A stretch of 64,000 nt of DNA, from NCBI RefSeq assembly GCF_024256385.1, contig NZ_JAMLFW010000002.1, forward strand, positions 1,178,001 through 1,242,000. Reading direction: 5' to 3'. The notes below the pieces were generated by a model. It made no database searches. It was given only the letters and a program-made list of their open reading frames with translations, and was not told the origin of the DNA. The DNA is from Anatilimnocola floriformis (GTDB taxonomy: Bacteria > Planctomycetota > Planctomycetia > Pirellulales > Pirellulaceae). Below, piece after piece: positions 1 to 9,054 of the stretch (its first letter is position 1; each line of letters begins with the position of its first letter). Made by a program: the position numbers and the translations under genes.

Positions 1-141
1 GAGCGTCTTGTACTGAATGCCCTTGATCGTGCGGGCGGGGATGAGCTTCAATTCCGGGATGAACGGAACGACTTCTTCGATCAGGCCCACTTCGCGATCG
101 GAGTTGTTGGCCTTGGCGATGTCGAGCAGAGTGACGGGCAT
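1..141 (-). CDS. Phage major capsid protein, N-terminal 47 residues (runs off window)
   Basis: An ATG at 141 opens a frame that continues past the window edge. The residues begin MPVTLLDIAKANNSDREVGL and read like the N-terminus of phage major capsid proteins of the type that start with a short TLLDIAKA helix. The position directly after portal and protease/scaffold genes in the packaging-head module supports this. Only 47 residues are visible, so the fold cannot be tested. The upstream region (142-273) carries a parS-like dyad and a 65-bp element that is repeated before the gene at 14,315-14,686, so expression probably starts here as well as from readthrough. Confidence 0.6.
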   Translation of the reverse strand, partial: MPVTLLDIAKANNSDREVGLIEEVVPFIPELKLIPARTIKGIQYKTL

Positions 142-170
142 GGTGGCGAATCCTGGGTTGCGAGTGAAAA

Positions 171-235
171 ACTCGTCCCGGCGGATCCGCCAGCAACTGA
201 GCACTGATCGAAGGGCCTGACGATCGCCAGAGCCC
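171..235 (-). promoter_or_regulatory. 65-bp regulatory element, copy A, upstream of capsid gene
   Basis: This stretch is repeated with high identity at 14,709-14,776 (a few substitutions and a 3-base length difference). The distal 23 bases are identical and contain the near-perfect dyad CTGGCGATCGTCAG. Both copies lie 20-30 bases upstream of a minus-strand start codon, so a promoter/operator or translation-control element for late genes is the simplest reading. Function is inferred. Confidence 0.6.
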
Positions 236-248
236 AGGGTTGGGTTGT

Positions 249-263
249 GTTTCCCGGGACACG
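249..263. promoter_or_regulatory. parS-like dyad, site 1 (GTTTCCCGGGACACG)
   Basis: One of six copies of GTKTCCCGGGAMAC in this phage. It lies between the stop of the protease/scaffold gene (274) and the capsid start (141). The layout GTTTC-nCGn-GAAAC is that of bacterial parS sites, with CACGTG replaced by CCCGGG. A role as a ParB-binding centromere or operator is inferred. Confidence 0.6.
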
Positions 264-273
264 CCCGGAACGG

Positions 274-1614
274 TTACTTCGGCAGCTTGATCGTGGCGGC
301 GAACTTCGACTGTCCGTCGCTCAAGCCGTTCATTTGCTTCGCGGCAGGTTTTGCCTCCCCGCCACTTACCGGCGTTTCTTCGCCGCGGAGAGCGCTGAGC
401 GCGGTTTCTTGGCTGCTCACCTTCTTCTTGAGCGTGGCGTTTTCCTGCTGCAGGCCGGTGGTGAACAGCGTCTGAGCTTGGGCGAAAGTTTTCCCTTCGC
501 TGAACCACACGCCGCCTTGGGGGCCGAACGCGGTGACGAACTTCTTCACCTCGGCGGCAGCCGGCGTGAGTTTGGTTTTGCCCTTCGCGCTCAGCTTGGT
601 TTTGCCGCCCTTCTTGGCCGTGTGCTTCGTGGCGTTTTGCTGGCCTTCCTCTTCGTCGGAGTCCATTTCGTCGACGGGTTCTTCCTCCGACGATTCGTCG
701 CAATCGCACTCCTCGCCATCGGGGCAATCGCAGTCTTCTTCGTCGGCTTCGTCATCGCTGTCGTCGGCTTCGTCGGTCTCGTCGTCAGCGGCCTGCTTCC
801 CTTCCTCGTCTTCGTCGTCTTCGCTGGCTTCGAATTTGGTTTTCGGCTTGCCGTTCTTACCGGCAGACAGCGCGGTCGGCTTCTTCGGCTTGCCACCTTT
901 AGCGCTCAGCGCTGCGGCCTGGCGACGGGCGTGGCGGTTGGGTTGTGGCTTGGTCCCGGACAACTTGGTCTTCTTGGTCATGGTTGACGAATCCGAAAAG
1001 GTAACGGCGACCAGGTCGCCAGGTTGGGAAGCGGAAAATTGCACAGAGGTGTTCGGGTCTTGGCCGTACGGGCAAATGGCATTGCCGCGGATCATCCAGT
1101 CTCGCGCGATCACGATGGGGCCTTCGACGTTGCCGCCGTTGACCGCGCTGGTGAATCCCTCGGGGATGAACTCGAGTACAAGCTCTTGCGGATCGAAATA
1201 GATCGATGCCTGCCACTGAAAGCCGTGATTCGCCTTGTTGATCACTTTGCTGGTGCGGTCGTTTTTTGCGTCGGGAATCAGCACCCCGCTCACCACTAGT
1301 TCACCCGTGCTGATGTCGACCTTGTCAGCGAAGCCGAGGACTTCCTTCTCGTCGTGGCAGTAATCGAAGGGGAGCTGAGCGCTCGCTTTCCGCATGCCAG
1401 AGAAGTCGTGCACGATCCGGCCGAAGTACCAGTGATCGACGGGATTGCCGCTGCGAGCGACGACAGTGATCGGCACCGTGCCATTGGCCGCGGGCGTCTC
1501 GCCGATCGCTACCGAGGCCTCGAAGCGCAGGGCGTGCGTGGGAATCTTCGCCTTGCCAGCCTTCACGGCCGCGGCGTCGAATCGCACCGCTTTTCGTTTC
1601 AGCGTTTTGGTCAC
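274..1614 (-). CDS. Phage prohead protease fused to an acidic scaffold-like region
   Basis: A 446-residue protein starting at GTG 1614, which overlaps the portal stop codon (GTGA). Residues 40-200 resemble phage prohead maturation proteases: a His in PFDYCHDEKEV (about residue 87) and a Ser in FQWQASIYFDP (about 137) are the likely catalytic pair. Residues about 250-320 are strongly acidic (runs of D/E with Cys), and the C-terminal 110 residues are Lys/Ala/Gln-rich and look like a capsid scaffold. Protease-scaffold fusions are known in tailed phages. Position between portal and capsid fits capsid assembly and maturation. The acidic Cys-containing stretch is unusual. Confidence 0.72.
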   Translation of the reverse strand: MTKTLKRKAVRFDAAAVKAGKAKIPTHALRFEASVAIGETPAANGTVPITVVARSGNPVDHWYFGRIVHDFSGMRKASAQLPFDYCHDEKEVLGFADKVDISTGELVVSGVLIPDAKNDRTSKVINKANHGFQWQASIYFDPQELVLEFIPEGFTSAVNGGNVEGPIVIARDWMIRGNAICPYGQDPNTSVQFSASQPGDLVAVTFSDSSTMTKKTKLSGTKPQPNRHARRQAAALSAKGGKPKKPTALSAGKNGKPKTKFEASEDDEDEEGKQAADDETDEADDSDDEADEEDCDCPDGEECDCDESSEEEPVDEMDSDEEEGQQNATKHTAKKGGKTKLSAKGKTKLTPAAAEVKKFVTAFGPQGGVWFSEGKTFAQAQTLFTTGLQQENATLKKKVSSQETALSALRGEETPVSGGEAKPAAKQMNGLSDGQSKFAATIKLPK

Positions 1615-3062
1615 GCAGCCACCTCGTTGATCTGAACGTTTGCCGCCGACAGATTGGTCGAGAGACCGAACCTCTCGAGGAACTTGGTTTCGCGGACGAG
1701 CTCGCGGGCGACTTCGAAGAAATCGACGCCGTACTTCTCGCGGCACACGCGCTGGCGTGAGGTGAGACCGGCGCCAATTGCGGAGATGTCCGCAGTCACT
1801 TCCTTGAGCGGATCGATCCACGGTGTGCCATTCGGCACCCACAGCCAGCGATCGAGCACGTCCTCAAGGCAAACCCCGGGCAGGCTGCCATCGAGCATCC
1901 AGAGAACACAGCGCCACCTCAGCATGGCCGAGAGCAACGCCTGCAAGTCCTGGCGTTTGATCTTCGCGCTGTCTTCGTACTGCAGCAGCGCTTGCCGCGC
2001 GCCGCTGTACGTGGTGAACGACTCGTCGAAAAAGCTATAAGGGATGTCGAGTGCTTTGAGCGCGAGGACGATCATCTGCGTCCAGAATGCTTGCGCGTTT
2101 GCGGACGGGTTGTCCGACGTCACGAACTCGAGTGAATCGTCGCCGTCGAGATTCAACTGCACGGGGCCGTTCCAATTGATGCGGCCGTATTTCGGTTGCC
2201 CGTCGTCAGCCTGGCCCTCGGCGGGTGCGGCGGTCTGCGTGAGCGGGTGGTCGTCTTTCGAGACCTTGATCACCGCGGCGAACAACTGTGCGATCTTCTC
2301 TCGCGCGAGCGCGTAGTCGAACGATTCGTAGACATCAGCCAGGCCGTTGATCGCGCTCGTGATGGAGCCGATGCCGCGGGTCTGATCGAACCGGTCGTAG
2401 TTGCCGAACCAGAACATGTTCCGCGCGGGGACCATCCGTTCGAATTGGAACTGCGAAGTGCCGCCGCCGGCGTCGGAGAATTTGCCACGTCGACAGACGC
2501 AGTACTCGAGGTGAGCTCCCCAGTCGTTCGTGCGGACGCCGTGAATGAAGTCTTCGAGCGTGTAGCCGCTCGGCAGACCACCATTCGGACTGCGGACGCG
2601 CTCGCCTTCGATGCCCTGCACTTTGCCGTTGCGGAGTCGGAGGACACCGAAGTCGCCGTTCAACACCCGCTGCAGTTCACCCATGCGAGTGAACTTGCTG
2701 CGCGAAAAGCGGCCGCTGACTTCGAACTCCCCGGCCTTCGACCAATTGGCGACGAGGCTTTCGAGTTTGTTGTTGAGCGCACGATTGCCAGTTTTGGCTT
2801 GGAAGTGAAACGTGCTGACGTAGTCGAGGTGTCGCGCAATCATCCACCGCGCAACGGTGAAGTTGCGGTAGATCTGCTGCGAAGAAGAGAGCAGCCGTTT
2901 GCGATCGCTCTGCCGCAGCGTGTCATCTTCGCTGCGGAGCATGCCGTCGCCCGTGCGACGTCGGCCCGTTTGTTTCACCGCGTCATAGCCACTGCCGACG
3001 GTATCAATGCCGGCGCTGGCAAATGTGGTGAACGAGAGATTGGGGTTGGCAGCAGCGTGCAT
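1611..3062 (-). CDS. Phage portal protein, lambda gpB-like
   Basis: A 483-residue protein beginning MHAAANPNLSF. The N-terminal third contains the pattern of lambda-type portals (DTLRQSDRKRLLSSSQQIYRN, then ARWMIARHLDYVSTF), and the middle has the GIEGERVRSP segment typical of the family. Length matches lambda-family portals. Portals form the dodecameric ring at the capsid vertex through which DNA is packaged. It follows the gpW-like gene by three bases and its stop overlaps the GTG start of the protease, an arrangement seen in lambda-like head operons. Confidence 0.85.
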   Translation of the reverse strand: MHAAANPNLSFTTFASAGIDTVGSGYDAVKQTGRRRTGDGMLRSEDDTLRQSDRKRLLSSSQQIYRNFTVARWMIARHLDYVSTFHFQAKTGNRALNNKLESLVANWSKAGEFEVSGRFSRSKFTRMGELQRVLNGDFGVLRLRNGKVQGIEGERVRSPNGGLPSGYTLEDFIHGVRTNDWGAHLEYCVCRRGKFSDAGGGTSQFQFERMVPARNMFWFGNYDRFDQTRGIGSITSAINGLADVYESFDYALAREKIAQLFAAVIKVSKDDHPLTQTAAPAEGQADDGQPKYGRINWNGPVQLNLDGDDSLEFVTSDNPSANAQAFWTQMIVLALKALDIPYSFFDESFTTYSGARQALLQYEDSAKIKRQDLQALLSAMLRWRCVLWMLDGSLPGVCLEDVLDRWLWVPNGTPWIDPLKEVTADISAIGAGLTSRQRVCREKYGVDFFEVARELVRETKFLERFGLSTNLSAANVQINEVAA

Positions 3063-3065
3063 CGC

Positions 3066-3269
3066 TTAGTTGCCCCCCAGGTTGAAACGCAGCACGCCGG
3101 CCGTGGTGCCTTTCTGGCGGTTGACTTCCTTCTGCCAGTACTCGCGCTGCTTGATCAGATCGTCGTAACTCACCGACGTGTTGCCGACGGTGATCGACGT
3201 GAGACCGACCGAAGCGACTAAGAGCACTTCGACACGGGCGAGTTGAGCTTCGGCGAACGTTTGGGCCAT
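3066..3269 (-). CDS. Head-to-tail connector, gpW-like small protein
   Basis: A 67-residue protein beginning MAQTFAEAQLARVEVLL and containing SYDDLIKQREYWQKEVNRQ. Length (about 65-75 residues), the alanine-rich first helix and the YDDL.KQ..YW..E helix fit the lambda gpW family, which sits under the portal and allows tail joining. It lies immediately upstream of the portal gene, as gpW does in lambda. A parS-like dyad lies 16-31 bases upstream of its start. Confidence 0.7.
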   Translation of the reverse strand: MAQTFAEAQLARVEVLLVASVGLTSITVGNTSVSYDDLIKQREYWQKEVNRQKGTTAGVLRFNLGGN

Positions 3270-3284
3270 GCGTCAATTGATGGC

Positions 3285-3300
3285 CGTGTCCCGGGAAACG
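3285..3300. promoter_or_regulatory. parS-like dyad, site 2 (CGTGTCCCGGGAAACG)
   Basis: Second copy of the dispersed dyad, in the gap between the 135-residue zinc-motif protein and the gpW-like gene. It shares the 16-base form seen at 6,279-6,294. Confidence 0.6.
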
Positions 3301-3347
3301 GGCCACCGCTCGCGCGCGGATTCTCGAAGGTAATAACCAGGGTTTGG

Positions 3348-3755
3348 TTATCTTTTCGCTTTCCGCTTCTTGCGCCCAAACGCACAGTTCGGGCATTCGC
3401 CGCAGGCCGCATCAGGTCCGTATACGGCGCACGGCACGTCTGGATCCGGATTGTCGTTTTCTTCGGCGGGCCGACGAGCCACGAAGTTGATCGCGAAGAA
3501 CATTTGCAGATGCTTGGCTGCGGCCGAGCAGACGTCTTTCACGAGACTGTCGTCGTTGCCGAATCGGAGCCTGCGCAGGATCTCCAGTGCGAAGCGTTCG
3601 CGCGGCCCAACAGGCCGATCGAGAAAGTCGACTTCGTCATCGGAGTTTAGTTTGATCCGCATCTTGTCGAACTGACCGGCGACGATATCATCGAAAGGCT
3701 CGCCCGCCTTGCTAGCTAGCGTTCGCCGACTTTTTTCCACTTTATATTTGGCCAT
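3348..3755 (-). CDS. Phage protein of unknown function with C-terminal Cys cluster
   Basis: A 135-residue protein beginning MAKYKVEKSRRTL. The ATG is preceded by a good ribosome site (GAGGAAA). The middle is helical and charged. The C-terminal end has CAVYGPDAACGECPNCAFG followed by a Lys/Arg tail, which may bind a metal ion. It sits between terminase and connector genes, where head-completion or accessory packaging proteins occur, but no family was recognised. Confidence 0.6.
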   Translation of the reverse strand: MAKYKVEKSRRTLASKAGEPFDDIVAGQFDKMRIKLNSDDEVDFLDRPVGPRERFALEILRRLRFGNDDSLVKDVCSAAAKHLQMFFAINFVARRPAEENDNPDPDVPCAVYGPDAACGECPNCAFGRKKRKAKR

Positions 3756-3799
3756 CGGTTTCCTCGGTTTTAGGGTTTGGGTTTCGGGGCTTCGGCAAG

Positions 3800-4120
3800 C
3801 TACGCGGCGGCGCTGTCGGGCAGTCCGTCCGGAGGAGTGATTTGTTGCGGTTCGTCGGGCTCGGTCGCTTCGTACACCGGCGTGCGATCGATGCGAATCT
3901 GCCCGCAGTTGAGGCACTGGCACCGGCGGAAGAGCAAGGCGCAAAACGGCGTCCCTGCGCCTTTGAACTCCCGGCGCGTCGTGTTCAGGTAAGGGCCACG
4001 CTCCGAACTCTTGCACTTCGGACAGCGGCTGGGCTCGACGTCGACGACTTCTTTCACGTTGGGCGAGCCAGGTGGCCGGCCGGTCGACCGAGGCGATTTC
4101 TTATTACGGTTCGTTGTCAT
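3800..4120 (-). CDS. Phage zinc-ribbon protein next to terminase
   Basis: A 106-residue protein beginning MTTNRNKKSPRSTGRPPGSP. Two CxxC pairs (CPKC near residue 34 and CQCLNC near residue 70) separated by a basic, aromatic segment form a zinc ribbon. The ATG lies inside the last codons of the terminase gene (17-base overlap), which argues for translational coupling. Small DNA-binding zinc ribbons near terminases may help packaging or late transcription; the actual role is unknown. Confidence 0.65.
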   Translation of the reverse strand: MTTNRNKKSPRSTGRPPGSPNVKEVVDVEPSRCPKCKSSERGPYLNTTRREFKGAGTPFCALLFRRCQCLNCGQIRIDRTPVYEATEPDEPQQITPPDGLPDSAAA

Positions 4121-6278
4121 AGAACACTCGCGTGATAGGTTTGCGTTGAGGGGGTTTAGGATTTGCCGGCGTGGCTGCAGCCGCGGCATCGGCCTTGGCC
4201 TTCACGATCGAGTTGAGCGCGGGGGCGAGCAAACGCACGCCCTTCATGCTGCCGCCGACGTCGGAGTAATAGCTGCCGTCGTTGAAGTGGTCCGCGTCGC
4301 TCTTCGACACGAACACTCGCGTGAGCTTGCCCTTGATGATTTGCTCCGCGACGACTTCCGCGCAAACTTGGTGCGCGTAGTTCTGATGCAGCTTCTCATC
4401 TGGTCCCAGCCGGCCGAGACGGTTGGCCTCCGGATCCGCTTCGCCGAAGATCAGCATGCGGCCCGGATTGCCCTCGTCCGTCATCCAGCGTTCGTGCTCG
4501 TAGCGCTTCCAGCGATCGGTGTCGGCGTAGACCAGCCAGACGCTTTTCTTCTTGCGGCCCTTCACGATCTGCGACGTGACTTCCTGACGAGTGAGAAACC
4601 AGCCGTCACCCGGCTTGCGGTCTTCGGTCTCGCGCTCCAGGTCGGTGAAGTTTGGTTTCACGCAGCCGGCAGATTTGCCGCAACCCATGATCGGGAAGAT
4701 GCCGGCACCGATGGTGAGGCAAGCCGCGTAGACCGATTGCGTTTCCCAGCCAGCGTCGACGAGCGTCAATTGCTCGTCGATGATTTCGCCGTCTTCAGTG
4801 TGGTAGCCGTCCGGACTCTCGAACTGCTCGCGGTAGTCGTCCCAGCGCTGCAGGATGGCTTTATAGATGGCCATCTCGACGCCGACGTTGCTGCCGCGCT
4901 TGGTGCCGATGACTTCCTGGATGCCGTAGTCGATCGTGTAGTACTTCGAGCCGTCGGCACTCCACGCGCGCACCACCCAGTGCAAATGTGTTTTGCGAAC
5001 GTCGATCCCGTGCGTGATGAGATTGCAGCCGCGCGGCACGCACTTGCGTTTGTGACCGCTGAGCGATTTTTGAATGTGGTGCGGAGTGATCGCCGACATG
5101 ATCGGCGCGGAGATCTCCGGAGGGTTGTTGTCGAGCTCGGTGTCGACGGCTTCCTGATTGGTTCGAGCAACTTCGCTGAAATAGTATTCGAGCGAACTGG
5201 CTTCGTCCGGAGTGAAGCGGTTTGGGTTTGCGACGACAGCGCCTGCGTCCATCGCTTTGCGGTTCGCCAAGTAGAACTCGTGCGCCTTCGTCGTCTCGGG
5301 GACGTAGTCGGCGCGCTTCATCGCGACGTACTCATCCCAAAGGTCGATGCGGTGCGGTTTCTCGATTAAGAACTTGTTGCGCCGGCCGCGAAAGCTGGGC
5401 TTTTGTTTGGGGTCGGTGTACTTGTACGAAACGCTGGTGCGACTCTGCAGCGTCGTGATCATCACACGTGCGATGCGACGTTGTTGGCCGCCGAGGCCTG
5501 CGACGCCGCGGTCGATACGTTTCTCGAGCTTGGTCGCTGCCTTTTCGTTTTCGGCCGTATCTTCGGTGTCTGGATCGTCGATGATCGCGACGTCTGGCCG
5601 CTTGCCTTTGATGTTCAAACCGCGGACCGCTGAGTCGAGCCCGCGCGTAACGATGATCGCGCCTGCAGCTGGCGAGCCCGGTACGTTTGGCATAATGATT
5701 TTACGAGTGCCGCGCCACACGAAGTGGCTCTGCTGCTCGACGAAAGGCTTCCCGTCGGCGTGGCTGTGGCCGCTGACCAGCTGCGAGTGAGCTCGCTGCG
5801 CAATTCCTTCCAACGCACGAATCGGCACGCACACTTCCGGATAGTCGGCGAGCAGCCGATCGTTCCCTTCGAGCTCCATCTTGATCGCGTCCATTCCGTC
5901 GTCAGCTCCGGGCCCGTTGGCACCGAAGATCACGGGAAACCGCGCCTTGCCTTGCAGCACGTTCTTTAGCGCCACGCGGAGACAGATCGTCGTCTTGCCC
6001 TCGCCGCGGCTCGCAGCGACGGCCTTGTCATGCCCCTTGGCAATCGACTCATCGACCGCATCGATCATCTCTCGCTGCTGCTCGGTGAACTCGTACCAGA
6101 ATGGGCTCGGTGAACCGCTGCCCTCGCCGCAATACCAACGCAGCCAGGCCTTCGTGTCGGCCTCGAACTTCTCGCGGCGCTTTCGATCAGCGCAGGGCGG
6201 GATCTCGACCAGGCGGCCTTTGCCACGCGACTGGCGTTTGCGATCGGCGTCGTTGTTGCGATCTTCGGAGCTGCTCAT
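4104..6278 (-). CDS. Terminase large subunit (DNA-packaging ATPase/nuclease)
   Basis: A 724-residue protein with the start at ATG 6278, where the stop of the upstream methyltransferase overlaps (ATGA). The ATPase half has the Walker A-like SRGEGKTT (residues about 90-97) and a Walker B VAIIDDPD. The C-terminal half shows acidic nuclease positions in HGIDVRKTH, TLVDAGWET and DHFNDG. The large size and GpA-like layout suggest a lambda-type terminase that cuts and translocates DNA into the capsid. No clear small-subunit gene is next to it; the HTH protein at 15,192-15,647 is one remote candidate. Confidence 0.85.
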   Translation of the reverse strand: MSSSEDRNNDADRKRQSRGKGRLVEIPPCADRKRREKFEADTKAWLRWYCGEGSGSPSPFWYEFTEQQREMIDAVDESIAKGHDKAVAASRGEGKTTICLRVALKNVLQGKARFPVIFGANGPGADDGMDAIKMELEGNDRLLADYPEVCVPIRALEGIAQRAHSQLVSGHSHADGKPFVEQQSHFVWRGTRKIIMPNVPGSPAAGAIIVTRGLDSAVRGLNIKGKRPDVAIIDDPDTEDTAENEKAATKLEKRIDRGVAGLGGQQRRIARVMITTLQSRTSVSYKYTDPKQKPSFRGRRNKFLIEKPHRIDLWDEYVAMKRADYVPETTKAHEFYLANRKAMDAGAVVANPNRFTPDEASSLEYYFSEVARTNQEAVDTELDNNPPEISAPIMSAITPHHIQKSLSGHKRKCVPRGCNLITHGIDVRKTHLHWVVRAWSADGSKYYTIDYGIQEVIGTKRGSNVGVEMAIYKAILQRWDDYREQFESPDGYHTEDGEIIDEQLTLVDAGWETQSVYAACLTIGAGIFPIMGCGKSAGCVKPNFTDLERETEDRKPGDGWFLTRQEVTSQIVKGRKKKSVWLVYADTDRWKRYEHERWMTDEGNPGRMLIFGEADPEANRLGRLGPDEKLHQNYAHQVCAEVVAEQIIKGKLTRVFVSKSDADHFNDGSYYSDVGGSMKGVRLLAPALNSIVKAKADAAAAATPANPKPPQRKPITRVFYDNEP

Positions 6279-7105
6279 CGTGTCCCGGGAAACGTGGCCA
6301 GGCGATGACGCGCCGTTGCATAAATATCCGGATCCCGCTCGAAGCCGAGGAATCGGCGCCCTTCGGCGGCGCATGCTTCCGCTGTCGAACCGCTGCCGCT
6401 GAAGGGGTCCACCACGAGGTCGCCTGGCTGGCTGTAAGTGCGAACCAACCAGCGGCACAGATCGTTCGGCTTTTGCGTCGGATGAATGCGCGGCCCGAAG
6501 TCGTTCATCTGCAGCACGCTCGTCGGATGCCGCGTGCCGGCGTTGTCCGCAATTTGGTTGTGCTTCGATTGGCCGTAGATCTGCGTTTGCTTTCTCACGC
6601 CACCCTTGTACGGTTTGCCGCTCGTGAACTGCGGGTTGTAAGTACTGAGTGACGGACGTCGGCAGAAAATCAACAGCAGCTCGTGCTGACGTAGCGGCTG
6701 CCGGTTGGCGTTGAAGAAGCCGACCTTTCGCGCCTTGAGCCACACCAGCTCGTAGCGAAAGTACTTGCGGGCTGACACGACCACATCGGTGGCGAACGGC
6801 TGAGCTGCGAACACGGCGACGACGCCGGCCGGCTTCAGCACGCGCCAGGTCTGTTGCCAAAACGCAACCAGGTCAATCTTGTGATCCCACCGGCAGTCGG
6901 TGCTGCCGTACGGCGGATCCGTGATGAAGGTGTCGACCGATGCATCGGGCACGTCGGCCAGCAGCTGAAAGCAATCGCCATGGCGCAAGTCGACCCCGGC
7001 CGGCAGCTCCGCGCGGTCCGATTGATTGAGCGGGTTGCGACGCTCGATCGACTTTGGGGAAAGAGCAACCACGCTGTTTTTCTGATTTCTTTTCTGAGGG
7101 TTCAT
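6275..7105 (-). CDS. DNA methyltransferase, beta-type (N6-adenine or N4-cytosine)
   Basis: A 276-residue protein beginning MNPQKRNQKNS. The catalytic motif TDPPYG is near residue 63 and the SAM-binding DPFSGSGST is near residue 240, the motif order of beta-class enzymes. Such phage methylases protect DNA from host restriction or mark packaged DNA. The last codons contain the parS-like dyad (reading TFPGTR) and the stop overlaps the terminase start. The recognition sequence cannot be deduced here. Confidence 0.85.
   Translation of the reverse strand: MNPQKRNQKNSVVALSPKSIERRNPLNQSDRAELPAGVDLRHGDCFQLLADVPDASVDTFITDPPYGSTDCRWDHKIDLVAFWQQTWRVLKPAGVVAVFAAQPFATDVVVSARKYFRYELVWLKARKVGFFNANRQPLRQHELLLIFCRRPSLSTYNPQFTSGKPYKGGVRKQTQIYGQSKHNQIADNAGTRHPTSVLQMNDFGPRIHPTQKPNDLCRWLVRTYSQPGDLVVDPFSGSGSTAEACAAEGRRFLGFERDPDIYATARHRLATFPGTR
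6279..6294. promoter_or_regulatory. parS-like dyad, site 3 (CGTGTCCCGGGAAACG)
   Basis: Identical to site 2. It sits inside the last codons of the methyltransferase, immediately before the terminase ATG, so selection for the DNA site may constrain the protein end. Confidence 0.6.
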
Positions 7106-7205
7106 TTGCCACGACCTACGGTTTGGTGGGTATGGCAACGGATAACTCGTTGTCGTATCAAGGGCGGCCGGCTGCGCTCCAACGCTCCGGTCGCCCGACA
7201 TTTTT

Positions 7206-7727
7206 TCAGCAGCGGCGCGAGCAGTCGCGCGGCACTGCAACCTTCACGCATTCCCACTCGGCGACGATGTTCGTCGGAGTGTCGATCGTCGCTTGCACGC
7301 GTATGACGTAGAGCGTCTCTTCGATCAGCGGAAGCGAGTGCGGCAACACTCCTCGGAACTTGCCGGGGACACCTGCATACGTCATCGGCAAGCCGTCGCC
7401 GCCGGCGATCGGTAGCATGCTTTCCTTCAGCAGGACGCTGGCCACGCACACGACGTCATACTCCTCGCCTGCGATCGTGACCGTCTCGGTGAGTAGCGTT
7501 TCTTCGCCCTCAATGTCGGCCTCGGCTCCCACGAGCCAGACGCCCACGTCGTTGCGCATCAGCAGGGTCATAGGGTGAAACTCCACAACACCGCGGATAA
7601 GAGGAGAGCAGCGCGCGCAGCCGGCAGTGATTGCAGCCGCGGGCGGCGCTGGAACGTAGATGAGCAAGTCGTCGGCGCTCGGGTCGCAGATGAATTGCTC
7701 GCTCGAATCAGGGTCGTAGATGAGCAT
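7206..7727 (-). CDS. Phage protein of unknown function, 173 aa
   Basis: Begins [20 protein letters not shown]. The frame is rich in Val/Leu/Glu with a GEEYDVVCVASVLL segment and several cysteines (a CARC motif near residue 37). Its ATG overlaps the stop of the collagen-like tail-fibre gene (TAATG), indicating translational coupling. A tail-fibre chaperone or small structural protein is possible from position only; no family was recognised. Confidence 0.6.
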   Translation of the reverse strand: MLIYDPDSSEQFICDPSADDLLIYVPAPPAAAITAGCARCSPLIRGVVEFHPMTLLMRNDVGVWLVGAEADIEGEETLLTETVTIAGEEYDVVCVASVLLKESMLPIAGGDGLPMTYAGVPGKFRGVLPHSLPLIEETLYVIRVQATIDTPTNIVAEWECVKVAVPRDCSRRC

Positions 7728-8977
7728 TACGAGGCCTTGAGCAGGCCGTAGGTTTCGAGCGCCGTCAGGATTGCGTTGACGCGAGTTATTACGTCAGTGG
7801 CGTTGGTGGCGTCGTCAATGTGGTTTTGCTGAACAACTGGCTCTGAAAAGGTTGCAAAGAATCCCAGCTCTGCGCCACGAACGGCGATTACGCCGTTGTT
7901 GATTTTAACCTTGCCGTTATCTCCACCGTCGTAGCTATAACCGGCATTAATGCTAATGTCGCCTGCGGCTCCAAGTTGGCCTTGCGATGTTATTGTGACG
8001 CTGCCTCCCTTTGCATTGCTGCCGCCAGCACCGGACCTGATAAAGACACTCCCGCCCGACTGACTGCCACTAACTCCGCTGCCACCGCCAGCGTACACGA
8101 ACACACTTCCTCCGCTTGCCCCTCCCGGCCCGCCGTCGTAAGCAGAGTAGCCGGCCCCGGAAATCAAGCTCAGCGCGCCGCCGGTAGGGGTGCTGGAATT
8201 GCCAGCTCTTGACGTCACAGTGACTAAGTTGTTGAGGTTGTAATTGGCAGCGTCAATGTTGCCGGTCCACGGAGTCTGAGAACCGCCGCTGCTTGGAGTT
8301 ACCCACTGCGTGTTGTAATCTGTGCCGTTGATCTTGCTGAGCACCTGACCAGTCGTGCCGCCCGTCGGTACACCCTGGCCATTCGCACCGGCAGACCCTG
8401 TTGCCCCAGTTGCACCTTGGGGACCTGTAGCGCCGGTGGCTCCAGCATTTCCTTGCGGACCTGTTGCACCTTGCGGCCCCGTCTCGCCTGTTGCGCCGGT
8501 CGCACCTTGAGGCCCTTGCGCTCCTGTGGTGCCGGTGGCACCTTGCGGCCCCTGCGCTCCGGTCGCTCCTGCCTGACCCTGTGCGCCAGCGGGACCGGTG
8601 GCTCCGGGAATGCCCTGCATCTGAATGAAGATCCGAGTCGCGGTGTCAGCGACGGCGATCCTGCGGATGAACCCGGTGACTGGCTGCGTCTGCGTGAGTT
8701 GACCGTCGTTGCCGATGTAGATATCACCCGTCGGAGTCCACGTCCAACCATCGTGAGTGAGCGGCCCATAGATCTGAATTCGGGCCGTCGCATTCTGCGC
8801 GGGAGCATTGAGAAGGATGCCTCGAACCACTCCGGCATGCGAGCTCGTGTCTTTGTCGGCATGCACCGCCTTCCCGCCGACAATAGCGACGGCGCGCAAG
8901 ATGGTGAGCGCTGCGTTGGCCGGATGCTCAACGGTCGGGCCGGTAGATCTTTTGTCAGTCAATCTTTTGTCAGTCAT
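7727..8977 (-). CDS. Collagen-like tail fibre protein
   Basis: A 416-residue protein starting at ATG 8977 (a GTG at 8995 within the dyad is an alternative). Residues about 105-190 are Gly-X-Y repeats such as [10 protein letters not shown] and GPQGATG, forming a collagen triple helix as in many phage fibres. After it comes a Gly/Ser-rich beta-repeat region, and the last 60 residues (from [13 protein letters not shown]) resemble C-terminal ends of phage fibres. Likely host-recognition fibre or baseplate appendage. Unusually, it lies upstream of the packaging genes rather than in a tail module. Confidence 0.8.
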   Translation of the reverse strand: MTDKRLTDKRSTGPTVEHPANAALTILRAVAIVGGKAVHADKDTSSHAGVVRGILLNAPAQNATARIQIYGPLTHDGWTWTPTGDIYIGNDGQLTQTQPVTGFIRRIAVADTATRIFIQMQGIPGATGPAGAQGQAGATGAQGPQGATGTTGAQGPQGATGATGETGPQGATGPQGNAGATGATGPQGATGATGSAGANGQGVPTGGTTGQVLSKINGTDYNTQWVTPSSGGSQTPWTGNIDAANYNLNNLVTVTSRAGNSSTPTGGALSLISGAGYSAYDGGPGGASGGSVFVYAGGGSGVSGSQSGGSVFIRSGAGGSNAKGGSVTITSQGQLGAAGDISINAGYSYDGGDNGKVKINNGVIAVRGAELGFFATFSEPVVQQNHIDDATNATDVITRVNAILTALETYGLLKAS

Positions 8978-8980
8978 GGT

Positions 8981-8995
8981 CGTTTCCCGGGACAC
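8981..8995. promoter_or_regulatory. parS-like dyad, site 4 (CGTTTCCCGGGACAC)
   Basis: Lies a few bases upstream of the tail-fibre start codon, in the gap after the 76-residue membrane protein gene. Same dyad as the other sites. Confidence 0.6.
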
Positions 8996-9054
8996 CCCGC
9001 GCCCGCAGCGGCACTTGTTGTCACCCGAAGGTCAAGCCGCTCGGCGCGTGGGCG

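Noticed and set aside
274-1842. A 522-codon version of the protease gene starting upstream at 1,842
   Set aside because: The extra N-terminus overlaps the portal gene and is not protein-like; GTG at 1,614 overlapping the portal stop is the better start.
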